Below, piece by piece: positions 1 to 5,764 of a stretch of 5,943 nt of DNA (the stretch's first letter is position 1; each line of letters starts with the position of its first letter). Under the pieces are notes generated by a model. The model worked only from the letters and a program-made list of their open reading frames with translations. It ran no database searches and was not told the DNA's origin. This stretch comes from JAVBKB01 sp031554275. GTDB lineage: Bacteria; Bacillota; Bacilli; JARBTR01. The translations under genes and the position numbers were made by a program. The stretch spans positions 1 through 5,943 of the forward strand of contig JAVBKB010000156.1 of assembly GCA_031554275.1 (NCBI GenBank), read 5' to 3'.

Positions 1-402
1 ATACAAAAGATTGGGTAAGATAACGAAGAGCTTCTCCCAGAACCCAAGCTGATCTGTTCTCTCACCAACATGAATCTCCCACGTTAAATCAGAATCATCG
101 ATAAGTACATTTTTTTTGTCAAAGCTGATCGGGGTTGCTGAACCATAAAAATTTAAAACAGTCTTATCATTTAGAATAATCTTTTCTATGTAATACAACC
201 CGTTTTCAATTTCTTTCTGATAGTTAATGTCTGCTGTACCTCGAATGCTTTTCGAAGGGTCGTTCAGTGGAACTACATTAACAGAGTATTTACCACCAGG
301 CTGAACATCATTGTAACGCCAAAACACGATGGCAAAGAAGCTGATAATGATTGTAATAATAATAATTCTACGTTGAATCTTACTTAAATTTACTTCACCC
401 AT
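1..402 (-). CDS. Unrecognised membrane-anchored protein, N-terminal part (runs off left edge)
   Basis: An open frame of 134 codons reads on the minus strand from an ATG at 402 to the window edge without a stop, so the C-terminus is missing. An in-frame TGA lies three codons upstream of the ATG, which makes this the first possible ATG start. The ribosome binding site is weak (a GGGA-like stretch). The protein has a short N-terminus with basic KIQRR at residues 9-13, then one strongly hydrophobic helix (about 14-29), then roughly 100 mostly polar residues. By the positive-inside rule the N-terminus would be cytoplasmic and the rest outside the membrane. The last visible residues (GFWEKLFVILPNLLY) turn hydrophobic again and may begin a second helix. 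I do not recognise the family. It is transcribed divergently from the ytfI-like gene, where Bacillus subtilis would have yteJ/sppA on the other strand. Confidence 0.7.
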   Translation of the reverse strand, partial: MGEVNLSKIQRRIIIITIIISFFAIVFWRYNDVQPGGKYSVNVVPLNDPSKSIRGTADINYQKEIENGLYYIEKIILNDKTVLNFYGSATPISFDKKNVLIDDSDLTWEIHVGERTDQLGFWEKLFVILPNLLY

Positions 403-776
403 ATAAATTCATTCCCATTTCTTTATTAATTCTTACTTAATCATATCAAATATTTCTGATTCGACAAGTCTCGCTTCTTTTTTATTTCTGATCTTATCAA
501 TTGTGGGTTGAATTAAGCGGTTTTATTCGATTACATGAAAAAACTGTTCCATTTGATTTAAAACAAACATTCAAATTTTAATTGTAGAAAAACTCATTAA
601 CAACACTTTGCTGTAGACTCCTGAATTTTATTAGAAAGTAAGCCCGAACCGACCTTATGGTCAATTGTTGCTCAAGGAAAAATCAGCTGTTTTTCCCAAT
701 TCAAGCGAGTTTAGAATCTCAGATTCGTTTACATTCTGGATAATTGACAATAATAGTTTCATTGCAAGGAGGAAAG
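403..776. other. Divergent intergenic region
   Basis: This 374-base AT-rich spacer separates the divergent left-edge gene from ytfI. It holds the candidate minus-strand promoter, a short inverted repeat GACC-TTAT-GGTC (651-662), the inverted repeat GAATC-TCA-GATTC (714-726) and a near palindrome around CAGCTG (about 678-694). I found no convincing sigma-A or sigma-F promoter for ytfI. A perfect TTGACA at 744-749 has no -10 at the right distance. A 29-codon minus-strand frame at 433-522 looks protein-like but has no start codon. Confidence 0.5.
440..467 (-). promoter_or_regulatory. Candidate sigma-A promoter for the left-edge minus-strand gene
   Basis: On the minus strand TTGTCG (467-462, four of six matches to TTGACA) is followed after 16 bases by TATGAT (445-440, five of six matches to TATAAT). 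A TG one base before the -10 gives an extended -10 element. Transcription would start near 433, about 30 bases before the ATG at 402. It is predicted from pattern only. Confidence 0.45.
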
Positions 777-779
777 ATG

Positions 780-1442
780 ATGAAATGGGTTGTACTTATT
801 CTTGCTGTTTTGTTTGTCACAATATTATTACAGCGTTTACGGATTGAGCTCGAATATGTTAAAGAAGATGAAACAAATCACTTGATCCTGAACTTTAGCA
901 CTCTTTTTGGTTTGCTCCATTACAAAAAGAAAATCGAGTTGAAAGTTAAGCCCGATAAATTAGCTGTTGGGATTAAGGAGAAAAGTGGGGCAAGTGCACA
1001 AGGACCGACAGACAAAGACAACTTTTCTTTCAAAAGAATCATGCAAAAAATAGATGATATGAAGAAATTATTGCAGTTAACAAGGAGTTTGAAGCAGATC
1101 GTAACTGATTTCCTCCACCAGGTGACGATTCATGAATTGCAGTTTGTTAGTGATATTGGAGACGAAGACGTGGTGAAGGCGGCAAAAAACACTGGTTATT
1201 TTTGGGGTGTGATTGGTTCTTTGATGGCACTGATTCAAACCTTATTTAAGCTGTGTTGTGTACCTGAATTGGTTGTGAACCCGATTTTTCATCGTAATAC
1301 ATTTACCATTCGCTTTCGATGTATATTTGATTTTAAAGTCGGACATCTTATTTGGGCAGGGTTAAAATTTATTTTCAGCTGGAAGGGAAAGAAAAAGTTT
1401 TTCTTTATTCCGGTTTTTTCAAAATCAACAATGTCACCTTAA
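780..1442 (+). CDS. ytfI: DUF2953 family protein, YtfI-like
   Basis: The product is 220 residues, close to the size of B. subtilis YtfI. It has an N-terminal hydrophobic helix (residues 2-17) followed by basic RLR, then a soluble region, which suggests a membrane-anchored protein. The middle has an amphipathic basic stretch (about 85-110), and residues 111-145 (VTIHELQFVSDIGDEDVVKA onward) resemble the DUF2953 core, where an acidic IGDED patch follows a beta strand. The tail is basic and hydrophobic (WKGKKKFFF). The start at 780 is preferred because AAGGAGG (766-772) is then 7 bases upstream; the adjacent ATG at 777 is the alternative, and the further ATG at 744 would lie upstream of this site. 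The ytfJ-like gene follows after 48 bases, so the two are probably one operon, as in B. subtilis. Its molecular function is unknown; a sporulation role is inferred from the partner gene. Confidence 0.85.
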   Translation: MKWVVLILAVLFVTILLQRLRIELEYVKEDETNHLILNFSTLFGLLHYKKKIELKVKPDKLAVGIKEKSGASAQGPTDKDNFSFKRIMQKIDDMKKLLQLTRSLKQIVTDFLHQVTIHELQFVSDIGDEDVVKAAKNTGYFWGVIGSLMALIQTLFKLCCVPELVVNPIFHRNTFTIRFRCIFDFKVGHLIWAGLKFIFSWKGKKKFFFIPVFSKSTMSP

Positions 1443-1477
1443 ATGTTGATAGCTCTGACCTTTAATAATACGATTAC

Positions 1478-1482
1478 GGAGG
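1478..1482 (+). promoter_or_regulatory. Ribosome binding site of ytfJ/gerW
   Basis: GGAGG lies 8 bases before the ATG at 1491. This is near-ideal spacing and fixes the start of the GerW-family gene. Confidence 0.8.
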
Positions 1483-1490
1483 AATAACAG

Positions 1491-1934
1491 ATGGCAGAAC
1501 ATCCAATTCAAGGATTAATGAATTCAGCAATGGAGAATTTAAAAAGCATGGTGGACGTCAATACAATTATTGGTGATCCGGTGCACACTCCTGATGGAAG
1601 TGTTATTATTACCGTTTCTAAAGTGGGATTTGGATTTGCAGCAGGTGGTAGTGAATTCAATGGGCAGTCAGGAAAGAAAGAAGATAAGGAAACTAAGCAC
1701 CCGTTCGGTGGAGGTAGCGGTGGTGGCGTATCCATCACACCAATGGCCTTTCTGGTTGTTAATGCGAATGGAATTAAAATGCTTCACCTTGATGAGAAAA
1801 CAAGTCTTGTCGAAAAGATGTTTGATGCAGCGCCAGTTGCCTTTGACAAAGTAAATTCTTTGGTAACCAAAATGTCCAATAAAAAGAATGAGACACAGCC
1901 AACTTATTATCCAGATGAGGAAATTCTAGATTAA
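1491..1934 (+). CDS. ytfJ: GerW family sporulation protein (YtfJ)
   Basis: The product is 147 residues, a normal length for the family. The N-terminal segment HPIQGLMNSAMENLKSMVDV (4-23) leads into NTIIGDPV and a beta-rich core (about 24-55). A charged linker (61-70) is followed by the glycine-rich segment FGGGSGGG (72-79) and then SITPMAFLVV (81-90). The glycine-rich patch followed by a hydrophobic ITP-A-LV strand is the hallmark of GerW/YtfJ. There is no signal peptide or membrane helix. In B. subtilis, YtfJ/GerW is made in the forespore under sigma F and is needed for normal L-alanine-triggered germination, linked to function of the cortex-lytic enzyme SleB. That role is family knowledge, not visible here. 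It sits just downstream of the YtfI-like gene, the conserved arrangement. The usual downstream neighbours tpx and ytxK are missing. Confidence 0.93.
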   Translation: MAEHPIQGLMNSAMENLKSMVDVNTIIGDPVHTPDGSVIITVSKVGFGFAAGGSEFNGQSGKKEDKETKHPFGGGSGGGVSITPMAFLVVNANGIKMLHLDEKTSLVEKMFDAAPVAFDKVNSLVTKMSNKKNETQPTYYPDEEILD

Positions 1935-1974
1935 CATCTTTGAAAAATACCAAGACAAAAACCAGTTTCCACAA

Positions 1975-2070
1975 GAATTCACAAGATTTCTGGGTGAACG
2001 TTCGAGCTCGATTGGAATTGTATTTCCTTGACTCGATTGCTTTCTCTCAGAAATCCTGTGAATTTTTTTT
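1975..2070 (+). terminator. Long branched hairpin followed by eight Ts, probable terminator of ytfI-ytfJ
   Basis: Positions 1975-1994 pair with 2046-2065 over 20 positions with a single mismatch (1984/2056) and two G-U pairs. A run of eight Ts covers 2063-2070. The 51-base interior is itself partly self-complementary: 2002-2006 pairs with 2032-2036, and GGAA 2014-2017 with TTCC 2024-2027. CTCGATTG is directly repeated at 2007 and 2032. Most terminators have a short loop, so this could instead be a larger RNA element that ends in a terminator. Confidence 0.6.
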
Positions 2071-2205
2071 GAAAACGGGTTATTGTTTTTGCTTATCATG
2101 CAAATCTAGTTTAATGAAATTACTTAGATCAAAAAGTATGCTACCGATAGTCAATGTTGCTTTGAATCAATCCATAAAATCAATTTACGGAAAAATGCTT
2201 TTGAA

Positions 2206-2233
2206 AAGAGACTTTCCCTCTTGAGTTTTTTTT
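2206..2233 (+). terminator. Weak hairpin with T tract upstream of ackA
   Basis: AAGAG (2206-2210) pairs with CTCTT (2218-2222) around a 7-base loop, then GAG and eight Ts (2226-2233). The 5-bp stem is weak. It may back up the upstream terminator or attenuate transcripts entering ackA. It overlaps the possible -35 of ackA, so both assignments are tentative. Confidence 0.25.
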
Positions 2234-2247
2234 GATACCCTTATAAG
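2221..2247 (+). promoter_or_regulatory. Possible ackA promoter
   Basis: TTGAGT (2221-2226) and TATAAG (2242-2247, five of six matches) are separated by only 15 bases, shorter than the preferred 17. The predicted transcript would start about 20 bases before the ackA ATG. A promoter is expected here because of the upstream terminator. Confidence 0.3.
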
Positions 2248-2273
2248 TATCTGAAGCAAAGGAAGTACTAATT

Positions 2274-3461
2274 ATGAAAAAAATTATTGCGATAAATGCA
2301 GGAAGTTCTTCATTAAAGTTTCAATTGTTTGAAATGCCTGCCGAAACTGTGTTAACAAGAGGGTTATTCGAACGCGTTGGAAGTAAGGACGCGGTCTTTA
2401 CAATTGAGGTGGGTGAAGAGAAGAAGCAATCGATTTGTGAAATTGCTGACCATGCAGTAGCAGTTGAACTTTTACTAGAAAAATTAGTAGAAGAAAATAT
2501 CATTACATCCTTAGATGAGATTGATGGTATTGGACATCGTGTTGTTCATGGGGGGGAAGTATTTCAGCAGTCAACACTGATTACTTCGGAAGTAACTGCA
2601 CAGATTGAGTCGCTCTTTGACTTAGCACCATTACATAACCCTGCAAACCTTATTGGCATTGAAGCGTTTCAAAGGGTGCTACCTAAGGTTCCTGCTGTGG
2701 CAGTGTTTGATACTTCTTTTCACCAAACTATGCCAGAGGCAAATTATTTATATAGCATCCCATATGAGTACTATCAGAAATTCAGTATCCGTAAATATGG
2801 GTTTCATGGCACTTCACATCAATATGTGTCAGCGCGAGCTGCCTCTGTATTGGGTGAGTCACTTGAAAAGCTCAAACTTGTCACTTGTCATCTAGGAAAT
2901 GGTGCAAGTATTACCGCAGTCGATTCTGGGAAATCGGTTGATACTTCAATGGGATTAACACCGCTTGAGGGGTTAACAATGGGAACTCGCTCAGGAAATC
3001 TTGACCCAGCTATCATCCCTTTTCTCATGAAAAAACTTCAATTAACTGCAGATGAAGTTGTTGATATTTTGAATAAGAAAAGTGGTATGCTTGGAATTTC
3101 AGGAATTTCAAATGACCTTCGTGATATTGAGTCTGCTGCTAGTAATGGTGACAAAAGCGCACAAACAGCGCTTGCGATTTTTGTGGACCGGATCAAGAAG
3201 TATATCGGTATGTATATGGCGACAATGGGTGGCATGGACGCCATCGTATTTACAGCTGGAATTGGTGAGAATAGCGCAACCGTTCGAGAGAATGTTATTG
3301 CAGGATTACAATGCTTTGGGGCAGAGCTAGATATGGAATTGAATCAAACCTGTAGATCAGAAATGATCGTGAGTAAGGCAAGTTCCAAGGTGAAGGTTCT
3401 GGTAATACCCACCAATGAAGAAGTGATGATAGCACGAGATGCTTTGCGCTTGATCAGTTAG
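2274..3461 (+). CDS. ackA: Acetate kinase
   Basis: The product is 395 residues, full length for acetate kinase, which interconverts acetyl phosphate plus ADP with acetate plus ATP in the cytoplasm (Pta-AckA overflow pathway). It belongs to the ASKHA fold. Visible motifs are NAGSSSLKF (8-16, phosphate binding, Asn8), GHRVVHGGE (87-95, Arg89 substrate site), FDTSFHQTMP (145-154, Asp146), KYGFHGTSH (174-182, His178), HLGNGASI (206-213), the LTMGTRSGNLDPA block (234-246, Arg239), FTAGIGENS (326-334, adenosine site) and PTNEE (379-383, acidic metal ligand). These match the Asn7, Arg91, His180, Arg241 and Glu384 set of the Methanosarcina enzyme, so it should be active. AAAGGA (2258-2263) lies 10 bases before the ATG. 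It appears to be monocistronic, with a terminator after it. In B. subtilis ackA is activated by CcpA; I see only a poor, distant cre match here. Confidence 0.98.
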   Translation: MKKIIAINAGSSSLKFQLFEMPAETVLTRGLFERVGSKDAVFTIEVGEEKKQSICEIADHAVAVELLLEKLVEENIITSLDEIDGIGHRVVHGGEVFQQSTLITSEVTAQIESLFDLAPLHNPANLIGIEAFQRVLPKVPAVAVFDTSFHQTMPEANYLYSIPYEYYQKFSIRKYGFHGTSHQYVSARAASVLGESLEKLKLVTCHLGNGASITAVDSGKSVDTSMGLTPLEGLTMGTRSGNLDPAIIPFLMKKLQLTADEVVDILNKKSGMLGISGISNDLRDIESAASNGDKSAQTALAIFVDRIKKYIGMYMATMGGMDAIVFTAGIGENSATVRENVIAGLQCFGAELDMELNQTCRSEMIVSKASSKVKVLVIPTNEEVMIARDALRLIS

Positions 3462-3493
3462 GGCCCTATTCGAAACTTTTTTTAAAACAAACC

Positions 3494-3531
3494 AAAGAAT
3501 GAATAATCTCTATCGGGATATTCATTCTTTT
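3494..3531. terminator. Terminator after ackA, probably bidirectional
   Basis: A 12-bp perfect stem joins 3494-3505 and 3519-3530. Its interior adds TCTC/GGGA pairing (3507-3510 with 3515-3518, one G-U) closing a 4-base loop. The plus strand continues with TTTT-GC and then a T run; the minus strand continues into a T-rich stretch (GGTTTGTTTT). This suits termination between ackA and a convergent gene. The end of the minus-strand frame at 3522 lies inside the right arm. Confidence 0.65.
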
Positions 3532-3785
3532 GCATTAGATTTTTCTTTGGCTGCGAACCAAGAGTGTTGAGTTTTCAATTTGTATTGTGCTCTAAACTCG
3601 AATTTTCGGAAAACTCCTCCGTATTTGATATCCATGAGGTCGAAAGCAAGTAGCGCCTCACCTCTTCGTATACCAATTCCCGCTGACCTTTCAGGGGTTA
3701 CTGATAATTTAACTGCCACAATAATATTTCGAGTTGTCAACACTTCTTGAAGACACAGCATTTTCTTTTCGAAGTGATTTCGCAC
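3522..3785 (-). CDS. Possible small hypothetical protein, convergent to ackA
   Basis: An 87-codon frame starts at a GTG (3785) and ends with TGA inside the ackA terminator. No other frame in this 480-base gap is as long, so it is not the shadow of a known gene. The product is basic, without membrane helices or signal peptide. It has a mixed-composition middle (residues 28-60: ERSAGIGIRRGEALLAFDLM and onward) and a lysine-rich tail (KEKSNAKE). Support for translation is weak: an AAGG-like site is about 14 bases from the GTG, and the internal ATG at codon 9 has only an A/G-rich stretch before it. I do not recognise it. It may be a real small gene, a decayed remnant or chance. Confidence 0.3.
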   Translation of the reverse strand: MRNHFEKKMLCLQEVLTTRNIIVAVKLSVTPERSAGIGIRRGEALLAFDLMDIKYGGVFRKFEFRAQYKLKTQHSWFAAKEKSNAKE

Positions 3786-3825
3786 TATTCACTTTTCAAC
3801 CTTCTAAAAGTATCAATAATTTTAG

Positions 3826-3854
3826 TGGACTTTTCTCATGAATTTCAGTATTAT
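3826..3854 (+). promoter_or_regulatory. Candidate sigma-A promoter of the MFS efflux gene
   Basis: TGGACT (3826-3831, four of six matches to TTGACA) is followed after exactly 17 bases by TATTAT (3849-3854, five of six to TATAAT). It would give a leader of about 85 bases before the MFS ATG. That leader holds the 8-base palindrome TTCATGAA (3913-3920) and two copies of AGGGGATT (3896-3903, 3931-3938). No flanking regulator gene is seen. Confidence 0.5.
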
Positions 3855-3915
3855 AAAAAATGCGTGATTTTTCATGGGGTAAATATCTTGAATGTAGGGG
3901 ATTGTCTCAAACTTC

Positions 3916-3960
3916 ATGAAATTTTGGAAAAGGGGATTAGAAATATGGAGAATTCAGTAG
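3916..3960 (+). CDS. Possible 14-residue leader peptide overlapping the MFS start
   Basis: An ATG at 3916 opens a 14-codon frame (MKFWKRGLEIWRIQ, then TAG at 3958-3960) that runs through the ribosome binding site and start codon of the MFS gene in another frame. An AGGGG (3896-3900) lies about 15 bases before it, longer than ideal. Overlapping short leaders precede some drug-resistance genes and control them by ribosome stalling; here that is only an inference. A chance short frame is quite possible. Confidence 0.2.
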   Translation: MKFWKRGLEIWRIQ

Positions 3961-5408
3961 ATCAAAATGCATCTGCAAAAAGTTTGTTTGTACCAATGAT
4001 GGCGATCATCTTGGGTATGTTTATGGTAATATTAGATAGCACGGTCATCAATGTGGCTTTGAAAGATATTACAGAGGAATTTAACAGTGTTATTCCTACA
4101 ATGCGATGGACTATTACAGGATATACATTAGCGTTAGCAGCTGTAATTCCATTAGCAGGATGGTTAATGGATCGCTTTGGTGCGAAACGAATATTCTTAA
4201 TCACTATTGGATTATTCACAATGGGTTCTGCACTTTGTGCAATTGCAACATCACCAAACGAATTAATCTTGTTCCGCATTATTCAGGGTATTGGTGGTGG
4301 TATGGTGGCACCAATAGGTATGGCGATGGTGTTTCGTATTGCGCCACCTGAAAAGATTGGTGCAATTATGGGATCGCTAGGAGTGCCAATGTTACTAGCA
4401 CCAGCATTTGGACCAGTTGTTGCGGGCTATATACTGGAGTATGCAACTTGGCCTTGGATATTTATTATTAACATTCCAGTGGGTGTACTCACCCTGTTTG
4501 TGGGCGTGAAATATTTACCCAACTTCAAAAGAAGTGCTGTACCTTCGTTAGACATTTTGGGAATGATCTTGGCACCAATTGCTTTCTCAATGCTGGCTTT
4601 TGGTGTGAGTGAGAGTGCAAATGGTTGGTCAGAAACAAAGACTATTGTTGGAATGAGCGTTGGTACCATTGCTTTGATTCTATTCATTATTGTTGAGCTT
4701 CGACAAAAGAATCCTTTACTAGAGCTACGTGTATTTAAGTCAAGTGGTTTCACTTTGGGTGTTATGACAACTTGGGTTATGCAGTTTGCACTCTTTGGTT
4801 TGTTTACAATTGTTCCACTTTTCTTGCAATATGCAAAAGGATATACTGCCCTAGAAACAGGTTGGATTATGTTGCCACAAGCGCTGGCTTCTGGAATAAT
4901 GATGCCTATTAGTGGGAAGCTGTATGACAAGATTGGTGCTCGCCCGCTTGGGGTAATTGGGTTATCAATTATCACAACAGGTATGTTCCTTTTCTCTACA
5001 ATTGAAATCTCGACAAGTGTAACTAAAGTAGTTTTTTGTTTGATTTTGATGGGGATGGGGATGGGGATATCGATGATGGCAATCAATACACATGTGTTGC
5101 AGTCAGCACCGAAGAACCTTGTGAGCCGCGTTACATCTTTGACAACAGCAGCTCAACAAGTAGTTGTATCATTCGCTGTTGCAGGAATGACAAGTTTTCT
5201 TGCTTCGCGGATCGAAACGAATACTGTTGAAATGCAAAATTCGAATCCATTACCAGCATTAGTTGAGTCTTATGGCGAAACATTCTTGCTTGCAACATTT
5301 GTGGCAGTTGCTGGGATCATACTCGCTTTCACATTAAAACGTCCAAAACCACAAGCGAGTGAAGAGGGAACAAATGATAAAATGAATATGATGATGTCAG
5401 GACATTAA
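3945..5408 (+). CDS. DHA2-family multidrug MFS transporter (EmrB/QacA-like)
   Basis: The product has 487 residues, a proton-driven drug exporter by family. The start at 3945 is chosen because AAAAGGGG (3928-3935) lies 9 bases upstream, and MENSVDQ... leads straight into the first helix; an in-frame ATG at 3747 would add 66 residues that look unlike a transporter. Motifs: D1 LDSTVINVALKDI (30-42), RWTITGY (54-60), motif A GWLMDRFGAKR (72-82), motif B RIIQGIGGG (111-119), motif C region G143 to G161 ending in FGPVVAGY, then WPWIFIINIPVG (169-180), and a second motif-A-like GKLYDKIGAR (324-333). Motif C plus INIPVG and the length indicate 14 helices (DHA2) rather than 12. A soluble, slightly acidic tail ends in MNMMMSGH. 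No HlyD-type fusion protein or regulator is adjacent, as is common in Gram-positives. The substrate cannot be told from sequence. Confidence 0.93.
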   Translation: MENSVDQNASAKSLFVPMMAIILGMFMVILDSTVINVALKDITEEFNSVIPTMRWTITGYTLALAAVIPLAGWLMDRFGAKRIFLITIGLFTMGSALCAIATSPNELILFRIIQGIGGGMVAPIGMAMVFRIAPPEKIGAIMGSLGVPMLLAPAFGPVVAGYILEYATWPWIFIINIPVGVLTLFVGVKYLPNFKRSAVPSLDILGMILAPIAFSMLAFGVSESANGWSETKTIVGMSVGTIALILFIIVELRQKNPLLELRVFKSSGFTLGVMTTWVMQFALFGLFTIVPLFLQYAKGYTALETGWIMLPQALASGIMMPISGKLYDKIGARPLGVIGLSIITTGMFLFSTIEISTSVTKVVFCLILMGMGMGISMMAINTHVLQSAPKNLVSRVTSLTTAAQQVVVSFAVAGMTSFLASRIETNTVEMQNSNPLPALVESYGETFLLATFVAVAGIILAFTLKRPKPQASEEGTNDKMNMMMSGH

Positions 5409-5440
5409 TTTAGAGGCTAATTGATTTAAAACATATTAAT

Positions 5441-5480
5441 AATAGTGGAGTAGAACTTTAATGGTTCTGCTCCACTATTT
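5441..5480 (+). terminator. Hairpin after the MFS gene, probable terminator
   Basis: Sixteen base pairs join 5441-5456 and 5464-5479 with one G-U pair (5451/5469) and a 7-base loop. The following bases are TTATATAGG, so the T tail is poor. It starts 32 bases after the MFS stop. The loop holds the ATG at 5461 of the next short frame and the left arm holds its possible GGAG site. Confidence 0.6.
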
Positions 5481-5673
5481 ATATAGGAGTTATTTGAAAT
5501 CGAAGTTCTATTGTATTACCCGAGTTTTATTGGATGAAGCTCCTATTTCGTTTTTCAGGGTTAAAGCTGGGGCATCAGGAACGCCTGGGAATAGTAAACT
5601 AGAGATGCTAGTTGATGATGAATGGATTGATTTCAAAGAGTGGTTAATGGTAGGAATAAATCGAATCAAATGA
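5461..5673 (+). CDS. Short hypothetical frame, possibly a decayed gene
   Basis: A 70-codon frame opens at an ATG in the loop of the MFS hairpin. A TTG at 5494 with AGGAG (5485-5489) only 4 bases before it is an alternative start and would give 59 residues. The C-terminal half (VKAGASGTPGNSKLEMLVDD, then EWIDFKEWLMVGINRI) has the look of real protein, with a turn-rich loop followed by an acidic amphipathic helix. There is no membrane helix and I recognise no family. Just after the stop, another frame continues with SNDKIVQIIDKGLDAINYF (about 5664 onward), which would join smoothly after a one-base shift, so this may be the remnant of a longer gene. No promoter of its own is evident. Confidence 0.3.
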   Translation: MVLLHYLYRSYLKSKFYCITRVLLDEAPISFFRVKAGASGTPGNSKLEMLVDDEWIDFKEWLMVGINRIK

Positions 5674-5764
5674 TAAAATTGTGCAGATTATTGATAAAGG
5701 ACTAGATGCAATCAACTATTTTTTGTACTTAATGCCTTTTGTTTTATGTATGAAGCGCTTTTTC

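Larger units (their letters stand above)
1935..2273. other. Structured intergenic gap between ytfJ and ackA (tpx and ytxK absent)
   Basis: This 339-base stretch holds no gene I can support. It contains a long hairpin with eight Ts (1975-2070), a partial match to the catabolite response element consensus (2070-2083, three mismatches), a weak hairpin with a T tract (2206-2233) and a possible ackA promoter. A 94-codon frame at 1940-2224 begins with TTG, lacks a ribosome binding site and is mostly translated hairpin, so I do not call it. Confidence 0.6.

Noticed and set aside
744..749. TTGACA as a -35 element for ytfI
   Set aside because: No -10 lies 16-18 bases downstream; that position is the ribosome binding site itself.
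744..779. Upstream ATG (744) extending the YtfI-like protein by 12 residues
   Set aside because: It would place the strong AAGGAGG inside the coding region; starts at 780 or 777 fit that site and begin directly at the membrane helix.
2070..2083. Catabolite response element upstream of ackA
   Set aside because: TGAAAACGGGTTAT has three mismatches to the cre consensus and lies too far from the likely ackA start to match the B. subtilis arrangement.
1940..2224. 94-codon frame between ytfJ and ackA
   Set aside because: It starts with TTG without a ribosome binding site, is largely translated inverted repeat, and has an odd composition.
3747..3944. N-terminal 66-codon extension of the MFS frame
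   Set aside because: It lacks a ribosome binding site at 3747, spans the candidate promoter, and does not resemble a transporter N-terminus; the ATG at 3945 has a strong site.
4427..5086. 219-codon minus-strand frame inside the MFS gene
   Set aside because: It is antisense to a clear transporter; its isoleucine- and proline-rich product mirrors the codons of the hydrophobic helices.
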